64,000 nucleotides of DNA, from the NCBI GenBank assembly GCA_033063855.1, contig CP093830.1, positions 22,196,854 through 22,260,853 on the forward strand, written 5' to 3'. Both the position numbers and the translations under genes were made by a program. The notes beneath the pieces were generated by a model. That model saw nothing but the letters and a program-made list of their open reading frames with translations, made no database searches and was not told the origin of the DNA. Below, one piece after another: positions 36,901 to 50,100 of the stretch (its first letter is position 1; each line of letters starts with the position of its first letter). Origin of the DNA: Smittia aterrima. Lineage: Eukaryota; Arthropoda; Insecta; Diptera; Chironomidae.

Positions 36901-39900
36901 TCTTACATCTTCTCGATGTCATGCATTTGCATTGCATCCCTCGAGATATTTTCGAGCAATATCTCTTAGAAAAAAAGCTAGAAATTGCTTTGACTTCACG
37001 TAACTGCAGATCTTCTCAAGCTCCAAACCCTCAAGCGATGGATAAAAGCTAACTAAGAAGCTCTGCATTCATCCCAATTGATAATACTGAACGAACGGGA
37101 AAGGAGTTGCACAGATGACAGAGCAAAGATTATTATGCAGTTTGAATTTCAATAAAATCACCAAGAAAAATATTTATGAAGCTCGAGCTATCGAATTGCA
37201 AAATGTGTTATTATTTGCTCTGGATGCAGAGTTACAATAATTCCAGAGAATCGAAGGAAAGAGAATATGATATTGTTAAATTTTGAGTGAAATGCAATCA
37301 GTTTTCCTTTTCCTCTGATTTTCATTTTTCTTCCTAAATCCGATGACGATCGAATTGTCGTGCTGCTACGTATCAAGTGCATTCAATCGACTGCTCTGAC
37401 GTAAATGTCTTATTGCCAGCTTCGTTCTCGCTTTCTTTTTAAAAAGCGCTTGTTCTTGACATCTGAATAAAAATAATCCGTAGCAATGTGAAATTGAGAA
37501 GGAAGAAAGACTTTTTCTCCTTACATCAATACAATTTCAAATGTCATTTGGTTTTGAAACTTCTCCCCGCGAGAGTCTTTTGTCATCTTTTTCTTTCTTC
37601 TTCTTTTTATTTCCGCCAACAGCGGAATCTGCTCGCTTAACGAGTGATTAATATCCCGTATCAACGATGAACGTTTTTATCAGTCACGAAGACAAATATT
37701 TCTTGACAAACGAAAAGAAACATTTCCTCTTCGTCATGAAATGAAAATGAAAAAAGAATTTTTTTAAAAGAAATAAACTTTTTATTTAGAAACGAAATTT
37801 TATTTAGATTAAAACTTAAAGATAAATCTATAAACAAGTGAATGAATAGAAAGCTTTTATTAAATGGCAAATGAACAGATGACTCGTTTCGTGAAAAACG
37901 CTAAATAAAGCAAAACAAAGCCGCAGTTGTTTGACTTGAATATCATTTCTTCGGAATTTCGTTCATGTTAACGCGATGATATTCGAGAAAAGAATTTATT
38001 GTCTGTTTGTTTAATAACAAAAGTATTTTCAGTTCCAATGAAAAGCAAAAAATGCTGATTTAAATTTGAAAGCAAAATAGGGGGAGAGAGAGGGAAAACT
38101 GCTACAAAAGCATTATCGAAATTATTTACGATGTTTAAACATTATTCCGCTCGAAACATAAAGCAGCAAGAAAGCAAGAACCATCTTCGGAATGCGAATA
38201 CTAAAAAGTTATACTTCTTTAACTTCAAAATCATTTAAAGAAATCGTTTCTCTTCCGCTCGTTCACGAAGAGGATCGTTGAATGATTCCGATCCTTGAAA
38301 CATCATTTGGTAAATAAAAAAATAAAAATAAAACTCTTTTGCCGGAGCGAATAAAATTGCGAAACCAAATAAGCAAACAGCTGGCTGTGAAGTCTTTGCA
38401 TTATTGTATGTAAATTGCACAGAGCGTCGAGTAAGGAAGAAAGCGTCGTAAAAACATATCCAACGAGATAAATAACGCTCCAATCTCCCTCATGTCTCCG
38501 CTATCGCTCTCTCCTCTTCATGTTGAATTTCGCACTCGACGAGTCAGAACAACACAAAACGTTGTTATTGTTTAACAGACAATTTTCCACCATGCACACT
38601 TTCCGAAGGGAAAACAGAATTTGAATACATTTTAGTTTCTGGATGCTGTTTGCACTTTATTTGCGTTTGATAGAATTAAAGTGTTTGGTTTGTGCTTTTT
38701 CCCGTTACGCAGAGTACTTGGGCATTAAAGTGACCAGAAATTTATGCAATCACAAGACTGTTTATCGTCGAACTCGAACGTGTTAGTCACAGATGGAGTA
38801 ATTAATTTCACCACACCGCACATTGCCACGTACGATTCTCCTCCGTACGTTCTTCGGCTTAGCTTTTAATTATCGAAGAGTTACATCATCGCATGTACTT
38901 TATTACTTAAGTTGTCAACCAATTAATGCTTAAAACCTCCGCATAGACTTCACTCATGCGAAAGTTTTCTTACTCCTTCTTTGGCCTCTTCAAGTTAACT
39001 CCTCATCCCAACCACCCACACTCTTAACAACTGGCTTAGGTTTATTGTTGTCATTTCGAGGATGGCTGAAAGTGTTGTATTTAACACTCGCAGTAAAAGG
39101 CTCGGCTGACTGGCCATTATATTTAATATCTTAAATATATTGCTCTTCAGCAAGTTCCTAGTTCCTCTCTCTCTCATTTCCCTCTCACTCTCGACAACCA
39201 CAAAATTTATAACAGCGAGAATTAACTTTTCAGAAGGATAAGAGGATTAAAGTCTTAAGTGGAGTGGCTGAAATAAATTAATTCATAGTTCTACATTAGA
39301 CTTAAGAATGTTTCTTTTAACCCGGCTGAGTTTAGTCGCCATCGCTTCGACGTCCCACTACGACCCAAGTCCCCAATCCCCATTGCTACGATTAAAATTG
39401 ATATATTTAAAGATAATTAATGCTACTTCCTTTCGAACGTTTTTGGTTTCGAGTTAAGGAAGCAGAAGGAAAGGAAAATTATTACAAACGAGAGATTGTT
39501 GCTCACAATTGTTTTCAACGAAGTGATTCAAGACAATAGACGAAGCGAGATAGTTTTGTTATCATCCAAGTTTTATAACAATTAACAGGAAGGAATTGAA
39601 GCAAGTTCTATGCCATTTCCATTCTGAACTGGATCAAACGTCGCAAGGGAACACGACGAAAATAGAAGTGATTGGAATAAAAAAAAAATCGAGATTTTCA
39701 TAATGAGAAGCTGTCATGTTGTCAATTCGCCATCAAATTATATTCAATTCCATTTGTTTTCGGCTTGAATAAATTTTCTCCGTCTCTGCTTTTGTAGAGA
39801 TTCTGAAGCGCCTCATCAAATAACAAGCACGAGAGTTCAATTCACTCTAGATTTCTCATGCTATTATTATTCTTTTTTTTTGTTCCTCTTCTTCCTCGTC

Positions 39901-42761
39901 GTCGAGTTTGATGTCTCGAGAATGGATTCCCAATTAATCAAGCAAACAAATTTGTGTACAAATAAATGGATATACAACTTAATTATGTCTCGATATGCTG
40001 CTGTAGCTAAAGGTGATTCGATGCAAAATGGCAATTAATTAAAAGAGGGGAGGTCATCGTGTCTAATCGCAGACGCCGCCGTCAATGAAGAACAGACGAG
40101 GAGACAGTCTTCAGGAAAATTAAGATTCGAGATTTAAAGAAAAGAAAAAAACCAATTAAATTATAGTTCCTCGTGTACGTATGACTTCTTGAGAGAATTT
40201 TCCCATTCAATGCACACAATGTGTCGTTATTGTGATCGTTGTTGTCGATGTCGAATAAGGATTTTGCATAAGACTTCAATTCAGAGGAGAATGAAATACG
40301 AATTGAAGTCTAGTTTATGAACTTTGGTTTGTGTCTTCTTCTTTTTTTCTATTCTAGAGTTTTCTCGAACGTGATAACTCTTTCCTTGAAGTTCAACTCT
40401 CGAATAAGCGAAGAACGAAAAAAGCCATTTCACTTTTGCTATCGTTATTCTGATTTTCTTTTGCTTGAGAATCTTCGGCTGCTTTTCTTTTCGCTCGCAA
40501 ACTGCGGGATAATCTTGAAACGGGGGAGCATTTCCAGTACATATTTCATCATGACGAATGGGGGGAGAAAACGATTGTGGGAATGAATTTCAATTTCTCT
40601 TAAAGATATTTTGCTGTTCGACGAAAACTTCGCTTTCCTTATCGCGCCTCTCAAATCTTTCTTGCTTTCTTTTTTATGTTCTCGGGATATTGTGGTATGA
40701 TTTATATTGGGGAAGATTCGTTTTAAGGTTTGAAGGGCGTTCACTTGTTTTGTTTAGACAATATTTTCGCTGCCAATACAAGCGTGCATTAGGCACTTGG
40801 CGATAAATCGCGTTTCAATGAATATTCAAAGCGCTTAGCTTCCCCTTAATTATCCTGATTATTTCCGTCGCGCTTCTCTCCCCGATCTCAATTGTTTTCG
40901 ACACAACCCCGCTCTTCATGTTTGCGACGAGTTAAAGAAAGAAGAAGTGGAGAAAAACAAGTCAAAAAGAATCATTTGTTATATTTTCCATTAAATTTTC
41001 ATAAGAGCACCGAGATGAATGACAAAAAATGTTTGAAAATGAAATTTTCTTCGCTCGAATCTTGAACGTTCGCTCTGACAAGAGCGAGAACGAAAATAAT
41101 TTAATTATCCTCATCATGAAAGAAATTGTTACAGCTCGTCATTCGTTAGTAATGATGAGAAGAAATATAAATTAATTTAAGAAATATGTGGATGCCTAAT
41201 AGATCTGAAGAATTCGTGGAACGCCAGGCAGGGAATGGAGGAGGGAAAATGTTTCTTCGTCGCTTTCAAAACGAATTCATTTTGTAATGAAACTTTATCA
41301 ACGGAAACTTTCTTAGAGTCGTTTGTCATGTAATCAAACTTCATTGATTTTTCGTCAAAGCAAAGGACCTTGGGACGCTTTCATCCAACGAGAAATTTCG
41401 CTCGAATCAGAGAAATCATGTAGCAACAAAAATCTGACATTAATAATTGATTAAACATAAGTATTTTCCATTTCCTCGATCCCTCTTTACCTTCTCCACC
41501 GCCGCACAATCGGCACGAGAGAGAGAAATACTGTGAAAAGGAATTTTCCAATCTTTCCATTTTTCAATTCCTTCATACATATTTATAGCTTTCGCTTCAG
41601 TTTCTTCTTCTATTATTTTGTTGGGATTTCTTTTTTTTGCGTTACGCAGCACTTTTCCCTTCTTCGACAACGACGATGGCGGTGCTCTCGTTAAGCAATA
41701 CCGTACAGACCCATAAAAATCAAAGAACATGAGAAAATACATTTTCTTTTTACCAATTCTCCAGATTTTTTCTATTCTGCTTTTCTTAGTTCGTGAAAAG
41801 AAATAAATTTCAGATGTGTGTTGTATCGTTCAATTTATATTATAAATCTGAGGCGTAGCAAAAAGTTCATGACATGGAGAGAGAGAGTGAGTGAGATAAG
41901 GTTGAAGTTATCAGAAGAAGCAAAAAAAAAAGAAAGAAACTTTCTAGCGAAAAATCAAAACAAATTCACTGAAGTGTTTATTCATGGTTCCCTATTTTTC
42001 CTTTCTTCGATTTCAGAAAAGGTAATAGCAATGATTACTTATAATTCCTCGCTCTTATTCCCTTCTCCCATTACGAGCCTATTACGTTATTGTGTAAAAA
42101 TCATTTCGCCCCAGTTGAGCTTCAATCTTAAATCGATGTACTTAGGGAATTCACCATACGTGTTCAAATCCTTTTCTCCTTCCTCTCTCTCTTTCCTTTC
42201 GGCCCCGAGACGCTTTGATTATCGTCGAAATAAATTAAGATGCAGGATTTATGTAATGTGTGCCACTATCCTTCTTGCCCCGTTACTGCCTGATCTCAAT
42301 GTATTCACATTCGCCTTCTCGTAGATCCATTAAAAAAAACTCTCACCTCAATTTTCACGTTCTCGCATTTTATTTCTCGACTACTCACAACAACACAAAC
42401 AACATTCTTTGCTTTTTATTTTATTTGCGCCCCGAAAAGAAAAACATTTTCTGTTCCGAGGATTCGAATTGTATAATGTTGCTCTGTTGGTTGGGTTTGT
42501 GTGTGTGAGTGTGTATGAAGTGGAAAAACAATGCTCCGAAAAACGGAATATTGATTTTTCAGCATATAAAATTTTATGAATAAAATTTGTGCGAGGAGTT
42601 TTAATTCAATTCTCAGCATTGACGAACATCTGCAATCCGTTGACGACGGACATCCATTTCGCGAATTTATTAAAAAATCAAACGGACGATTGATTTTTGT
42701 AGCAGTGTCGCGATTGGATTTATGAACATACCTTGTAAGCGTTCAAATCCTTCGCCGCCAT
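21942..42761 (-). CDS. Gene B: full-length cysteine-rich secreted or membrane-anchored protein (paralogue of gene A)
   Basis: Coding exons: 42761-42732, 35379-35070, 29082-28938, 28789-28725, 25152-25036, 24976-24839, 24758-24612, 24428-24349, 24238-24111, 23730-23608, 23529-23384, 23040-22384, 22316-22113 and 22045-21942. All phases agree and the sum gives 797 aa. A hydrophobic segment (FLIAVIIVLLNL) lies in the second exon and acts as signal peptide or signal anchor. If translation starts instead at the in-frame ATG at 35301, the protein is 761 aa. Next come CVFPTQWEGSWFQSG, GNCIASDGDKF, CHRCVVIYEKHKNVLQYKE, LCDQIPGDALLFSMF and then the modules shared with gene A. The exon at 23040-22384 is a long acidic, basic and Ser-rich linker with dibasic motifs LRQRR and RSRRD. 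The C-terminus is RKCGD followed by a strongly hydrophobic tail, compatible with a GPI signal or a transmembrane anchor. I match it to the arthropod family I remember as DUF7042-DUF7045; its function is unknown to me. Confidence 0.88.
25153..28724 (-). other. Intron of gene B, 3.6 kb
   Basis: Lies between the exon ending in LQYKE and the exon starting with MGCRGRE. AT-rich, with short chance ORFs only. No nested gene or repeat element is recognisable. Confidence 0.6.
29083..35069 (-). other. Intron of gene B, 6 kb
   Basis: Lies between the signal-segment exon and the exon with CVFPTQWEGSW. No coding exon with conserved sequence was found. ORFs of 60-100 codons occur on both strands but look random. 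Confidence 0.6.
35380..42731 (-). other. First intron of gene B, 7.35 kb
   Basis: The donor after ACAAG (GTATGT at 42731) and the acceptor TTCTTTCAG before 35379 are both strong. The interior is AT-rich with no recognisable gene. ORFs at 36534-36887, 40317-40586, 41440-41742 and 41818-42324 have no family resemblance and no matching splice context. Confidence 0.55.
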
Positions 42762-44192
42762 TATTCCACTCCGAGAGCAATTTTTCGGTAGCTTCGAGGA
42801 GATTTTTTCGCCATCGTTTCAATTTCGAATGAAAAAATCACAAATCAGTCTTAAGAACACTACACAAAGCATCAGCGTTAGCTTAATCACACATCAACCT
42901 CATTACATTGTTCACAATATTAATTAAACGTCCTTAAAACTGCAGTGAAAATTTCAACATTCACGGTTCTTACACCACCCCAAATTTTGTGTACGTCTGT
43001 GCTTTGTGCGATTCACAATTTGACTGAATATTACTCTCATTTCGGTTGTGAGCATGTGTATTTCAATGCCATGACGTTGTGTTCGCTTGCTTTTCGGTGC
43101 CTAGATTTCGAATCGCAGCCAATAGTTTTTGCTTGTTCTCCTGCAAAAATTAGTTGATCCTGAAAATTGATTTCGTCTGAGAGGTTCACGAAGCATGAGC
43201 TGGAAAATAAATTATTTATGACTCTTGTTTATCTCATGAAAACGAAGCTTTGACGAGCCAATCGATCGAAGTATCTGGCGAGCAGTACTAGAGTTGTCCA
43301 ACACCTCAACAACATGAAACTTTCTTATAAGAGAGAAGAGTTATCGCTTTGATACTTTTTTAACAGAAGGAAAATATATTTTTACTTTTATAATTTAAGG
43401 AAATGACGACACTTGAAATAAAAAGGAAATCAGTAATCAAACAACAGTTTTTTGCATAATTGAGCGTTCGTCAAAAGCCAACGATTCTTTATTAGACCTC
43501 TAATTGCCAACATATCCTTTCATTTCGTTTCATCGATGATTAATTATTCTAGAATATAAATATTTCGCTTGAATCAACGGAAAGAGCTGAATGATGCGTG
43601 ATTAAAAAGTAATTTGATGTCGAAGGGCAACTCTAATTCGAGAGTATGAGAAATTATCATGATAAGGCATAAATAAATGAAGGAGAGTAGCAGGGGCAAG
43701 ACTCAACGCTTATAATTGGCCCCCGATAATTTAAATATGGGGCAAAGGTAAAAATACAGAAAACAAAAACAAACAACCGGTGAATAAATAAAGGATAATA
43801 ATTACAGATTTATTTTAGACCAGCGAAGGCGAAGGAACCTTTTGGAATCCAAACGAACCTTTGCTTATAAATATAATTTATATCTATCAATGACTTTTCG
43901 AACGTTTTCGGCTTTGCGTTCCAGTAAACTTTACCTGTAGATTAACTTTGACCAGAGAAAACTTTTTCAAATGCGCAGCTTGCTTGTGTTATGTTCATGT
44001 TGTGTTATCTTGGTCCGATGAGAGCGAGAACGGAAAGTTTTTGATGTGGGGCGTTCGAAAGATAGGATTTGAATAATGGGAGTGCGTCCATTTACAGATT
44101 TTACTTATTGATAAGACTTTGAAGCCTCAGTTCAACACTCACACTGAGTTTGTTTTCGCTTGTAAATAATTGAGAAAATTATTGTATTCGTA
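42762..44192. promoter_or_regulatory. Spacer between gukh 3' end and gene B start; expected gene B promoter
   Basis: The two genes are in tandem on the - strand with 1.4 kb between them. Candidate AATAAA hexamers for gukh lie on the - strand near 43813. A short upstream ORF (starting ATGGCGAAAAAATC on the - strand near 42817) precedes the gene B ATG and ends before it. No core promoter motif could be assigned with confidence. Confidence 0.4.
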
Positions 44193-47100
44193 TCAAAGAG
44201 CTGTCTCAAGGGAGGCAGGCAGGGCATTGTTTGGCTTTAATGACGTTGCGTCCTTGATTGGAGCGGTCGTCGGTGTTGTTACGATACCGGTATAGTGGCC
44301 TCCGCTTTTAAACACAGCCGTTTTATTATTATTGTTGTTAATTGTGCTGCTACCGAATAAAAATTGAGCACGTTGCTGCTGCAAATTGTGTGGTGCAGAT
44401 TTCTTCTGCTCGCGAATCTCGCTCTCGGTAAAATTATTTTCCTGCTGCTTGATGAACAAGTTTTCTTTCAAGTTAACAGCTTTTTTAGATTCCGCAACTC
44501 GTTTTAATTCGACCTCAGCTTCTGCTTCGGTCACGTCTTTAATTACGATTTCAGGTGATTTCTTAATTTCGATTGGCTTTCGTTGCTGATTAGAAATGGA
44601 AGCAACACTCTCCTGTTCTTCGTCGTTGGCTGCTTCGGGAATAGCTGTCGATATTACATCCGTTCTCATATTGTTTTGTAATCGCCAAGCATTTTTCTGT
44701 TTACTTGATTTCGATGGCGAGTTCGATAAGCTCGGACCGAACTGACCCTGTCGAATCATTCTACGTGTCGCGAATGTTTTTGGCGATCCACTTAAATCGA
44801 GAATGTTCATGCTGCTATTAAGACTTCCAGGCGTCGGCGAAGTCGTCGCATTACTTCTCGAAAGTTTCAAAAGCTCCACCGCTGATACTTTGCCAGAACG
44901 TGCTGACGTATTTTTATTGAGCAGGAGTTTCTTGAAATCCATGAGACTCGTTTTAGGCGTGCCAAGTCTATCCGAGCATGTACTCGTCGATGGAACTTCC
45001 ACATTATTCGTCGACCAACTATGACGTGACCTGGTTTGATGTTGTGGCTCAAACACTTTCGGCGTCGATCGACCAGAACTAATGGGAGAATTACCATGAG
45101 ATCTTATTCCGGGATTCTGTAATCTCAACTTCGATCTCAAATCTTCGGTGAGCGAAGCTTTCGCAGGTGACATTGTGCTGAAATTGGGATTTCTTTGAGG
45201 CGTTGAAGTGGAAAACGCTCCGTTATTCCTCGGATCAATAGGCGACATGATTCCCTTCGAATCTATTTCGTCTTCTTCTTCGATAATCCTTTCGTTCAAA
45301 TGTGGTAGCGCAACAGGTGAGAAGAACTCAAATCCTAATGGCGTCGTTTTCAATTGATTTCGTTGCGTCTTGTTAGGCGTCGAGTATAAGCTTTCGATGT
45401 TTTGTGCTGAGTCATGTGGTGAGCGATGCTTGTTGGAACGAGTTTGAAGTGTCCAATAGACATTGTTACCTCGCTGGAATGGAGCATCCTGCTCATAGTC
45501 ATTTGAGGGCCTTTGATAAGCAGGATTGTATGTCGACGACATCATTTCATTATCATGGTATAAACGTTGATAATCTAAAAGCGAAATGAAATTTTTATTG
45601 ATTTCTGATTGTGCATTTTTCTCACTCCATCTTCCTCTGTTTTGTGTTGTGTTGATTGTGTTTACTCTCAAGGAGTGATTTTTTTAATTAAAACGTTATG
45701 TACAAAAGTTAAAGTGCAGTAAAGTGAGTGCAGCAAACAATGAAAAGCTCTCATCCCTCTTATTGCGTTAAGAGTCAGTGCATCATCCACTTGCAGATAA
45801 AAGCTTGTTTTATTAGTAAATTAAAAATCACAGCAAGACATCAAAACACAACATAGCAGAACACAAGTTAATTAACCAAAATAAAATGTAATTAAAACAC
45901 TCGTTATTTACAGACTTATTTACAAAGACTTTATTGTGATCGAAATGTTTTTTTTTCTTTCTCTTCATAATTGTGCAATGAACGTGTACATGTCAAAATA
46001 AATGAAAACAAAATGAAACCTACATAACTAAACTTTTGTTGAGCATCGGAAAGGAGGTGGAACAGTTTTAAGTGAAACCTCATTTCTTCACTCTCGAGAA
46101 ATGAAATCAATCATAAACAATGAACAGTGACGTCAGTCAGTCCACTCGAATAATATTAAGTCATGTCAGTCACCAGTCAAGCGTGCGTGTTTGTACTTCT
46201 TTCGAATGAATAATGATAGATAATAAATTAAGTGCTGGCGATAACACATGAAGTGCATTATAGGATACAAATGGAACCTTTTAGCTTTAATGTTATTTTC
46301 AGATGAGCTTTTCCCAATGCCAAGTGCTCCATTAATTAAATGTGAGAGGACTTGCTTTGACAAATCATTTAGCATGTTTCCTTAAAGAAAATAAACACAG
46401 CCCAAGGTTTTAGACGAGACAAACTTCTTCGTCGACAAAACTTTGCCTCGCATTTGATATTCATGTGAGTTAGTGAAACAAATTTCTCGTTCAGTGTTTC
46501 TTAAGTCGCTTCAACATTTTGTAAATGAACTTTAAGAACTTTTTTCTTAAATTAAATTCTCAAGTTTGAGATTGAAAACTGGTAAATCTTGAAGTGGAGA
46601 TTAAGAAACATTGACATCAAATTGTGGAGTTCGTAGACATCTTAACGTCAACTTGAAGTCTTCAAGGCAACAAATAAATTTCTAAAATAAAATTTTTCAA
46701 TGGAAAACAATTCTTGCTTCAAGATTAAAATATTAACTTCATTGCTTTTTGATAAGATGTCTGCGGTTAGTTGATTAATTAGCACAATTAATAATAAGAG
46801 TTGCCTTAACATTATCTGCAGTCTCGTGACATTTCATTGAATCAGAATTATGAATGTCACGCTACCGCGAATGGAAAATAAAATATTTAACATTGCAGTG
46901 CACGTAAATGTAAATGCCGGCAAGGAAAACTTTGTTTTCCTCGCTCGATTTTTCCCCTAAAACAACAGAAAACACGTAAAATTACTTTGAAGTCCTCCAG
47001 CCGAAGACGAGAAGCGAAAGCCAATGAACTCGAAATGAGTTTCTACCCCAGTCGTTACAGCAATTGTGCGTCGCAATTGAAAGAGGTTTCTCTTCAGGGA

Positions 47101-50100
47101 AAACTGAGAATCGCAGGAGGGTAGAATAACGAAAAAAGGTTTCCATGAAAACGAAACGCTGCTGCATTCACCAAATTTCAGTGTCGAATGTTTTCAAGAC
47201 TCTCGCCTTATGATTATCGCTGTCTGATGGTAAAGTAACTTTACTTGGCGACGGCGAGTGAATCGAAATAATTGGAGTCTTTGTCATCAACTCGACAGTG
47301 TCATCGTCAAAGGACGAATCTGTCATGTAATCGTTTAAATCAATTGGCTTTGGGGGATCAAACGAATACCGGTTTGTGGGCTTCTGTTCATTTATTTTCG
47401 ACAAAGACTCGTTCAACATCAAATCTGTTGAAATTATTGTCGTTGATGACTTGGAAAATTCTTCAATCAACTTTTCGAAAGATCGCGTGACGGTCTTGCT
47501 AATGTTCATGTATGGCTCATTATCGTCGCCGTCAGAGAAGCTTTTGTTTCTGTTATTATTATTGTTGCAATTGATAGATTCTCTCGACTTTGATAAATCG
47601 TTTGGATCAGCGTAAATAGCCGCCATACGATAGCTATTACTGCGCTTTACATGAGCTCGCATTGTATTTGGGTCAATGTTTTCTGTTAATGTTTCATCGG
47701 AAACATTCGCTTTGGGGGTGAAATCGATGATTTTGGCTCTGTTTGTGAGTGTTTTCTGGTTATTTTCAGGATTCTTACCTTCGGGCTGCGTGAACAGAGA
47801 AGCAGCTGTTGATGGCGATGGTGGAGAATAAACTGGCGGACCATTTCGCAATGGCGCAGCATCCTGAATGTTTACGTAAGCTCCGCGAATCGAGCTATTC
47901 GCGAGAACTTTCGACGAAACTGAGTTGAGATTCAATGACATTGTTCCATTCGGTCGAGTTAGAAGGTTCGTCTCGTTAATCGCTGACATTTGCACTGGTT
48001 CAGTCATCGCAGGTTTTAATACTGAGTTGTTGTTATTATTTTCACCCACGACTTCACTGCTCTCAATTTTCGCTTTCAAGCTTCTCTGAGACACCACAGG
48101 TCGAACGCTGTTCACGGGTCTACGATAAACAGTTGCACTAGATTTCACAGGTTGCGATTCAGACGCTAATGGCGTTTGTTTTATGTTATGATTTTCTAAT
48201 TCGTTGTTTTTCGATGACGATGAACTACTCACGACCGTCGTTGTTGTTGCAATGGATTCTGTCGATTCTTTCACACATGGTCCAGGGGAAAAAGTTGTGA
48301 TTGCGCCTTTTTTACGTTTCAAGCTATTGCTATCGAAAATAGCTTTGCCATGCGCATCCATTTTCACAACATCACCCCTGTTCTTGCTCGAGCTGACATC
48401 CCTTCCCTTTTTATCGATTTTCTCTTCGTGCGAGCTTTCGCTAATCGCCAACAGATTTCCCTCGGATCGCGCATTGCACGGCAGTTCGTTCAACGAAACA
48501 TATTCAGTTTCTTCATTGAGATTTCCGGAGAGAACAGTCGCGAGGTTACGCTTCAGAACTTCCGTTGAATAGTAAATGCCATTAGACGTGGTCGACGTCT
48601 TCTTCGGTGTTTTTATGTCTGCGATTGTTACGTAATCGTCAGGTGTCGCATACTTCGGGGAAGTTGGTTCTTTGTGCGGTGATTTCTTCAAAGGATGAAG
48701 CACGCCTCGTAATTTCCCAAGCATATTGTTGAGCGGAAGTAAAGGCGAAGTTTTGCGCGACATCTTCGTTTCTGTCGGTTGAGTCATGACAGTTGCATAG
48801 CCAGTGTCTTTATTAAGATTGAGCAAGTTACCTTTAATCTTTATCTTCTCTTCGTTCTTTGCAACAACTTTCATTTCATCATCGTCGGAAGGCGAAGGCG
48901 TTATCACACACATCGACGGGATTCTGCTTGTGTTGATTGTCGTCTTCACTCGAATGCGCTCAGTTCGTTCAACGCATTCTAAGTCGGATGATTCAGAACA
49001 TTCGTATTCAGAATAAGCTCGAATGTTTTGATTTGTGGGCGACGAGTTCGAGTCAATCGGAGAAGAACTTGTATTGTTTCCACTGTCCGGTGACTCAACG
49101 CGATTAATGGTCGTGTCTTGCTTATGTTGATGGACAAGTGCTGACACTTCCTTTTGCAATAAAACTCCGTTTCTTTTAATCGTAGCTCCCTTCTCTAAAG
49201 TGCTTCCAACCGTTGAGGTTGAGCAACTTCGCACTAATGTGCTTGAACTTGTCGAGCTTCCGCTGCGGTTGAGTTTACCTAACGAACTTTTTCTCTCGGG
49301 GACTGACGGACCCAAACGTTCGCTGTCGTAATGAGACAAGACTGCTGTGCAAACTGTTCCAGCTGAGCTACTGGTTGTCGTCGATCCTTTACCGAACAAT
49401 TCATATTCGTTCTCAGGCGAGATAACCGTTTGATTGCCTGAGCTTTCAAATGAGTTTGTGCTCGACAAAGCCATTGAAGAGTGCATCGGTGTTAAAGGTT
49501 CTTCTTCTTTCAAAGTCTTCAAACCGGAATCACAGTGGAAACTTGTGTAGTAACCTTCGGTATCGCATGAATAAACCGATCCCGTTTCACCCTCGTCATG
49601 CAATCCGTCAAACATTTGCAATTCGGGAGTTGCTGTTCCTTCGCTTGTGATGCTACTTGACGCAGAAGTGTTTAAGAACCTTCGTCGGCTGATTATTGAG
49701 CTAGGTGGGCCTGACGAAGAAGGATGAGTGTTTTGATTCAACGACGTGCTCGATGCGCTTGATTTAGGGTGTGTCGTAGTTGTTGTGATTTCACTGCCGA
49801 TTGATGTACGGCCAGACTCAGAGCTCGCACTCCAATTGCCACTTGACGAATGCGGTTCGTCCTTATTAACCAAACCCATTCGTCTATGTCGACGAAGAGC
49901 TGTTGGTTCTCTCATTTTTACAGGAAGATTTGAGGGAGCGTTGCCAACTTGCGTGACGACAGCCGATGATAATCCAGAGCTCATTATTAGGCTTCGTTCG
50001 GACGAGGAATACGATGGCTTTCGTTCATGCGAAAGTCGCCGATCCTTTTCGTTTATCTTCTTCTGTCGTTTGTTAATTGCCTCCAAGACATTAAAGTCGT

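Noticed and set aside
41818..42324. 168-codon ORF on the + strand
   Set aside because: Low-complexity Ser/Phe/Leu-rich text inside the first intron of gene B on the opposite strand, with no family resemblance.
46166..46375. Possible extra gukh exon with an acceptor-like TTTCTTTAAG at its start
   Set aside because: Its phase fits neither the exon 5 donor nor the exon 6 acceptor, while direct joining of exons 5 and 6 is in phase.
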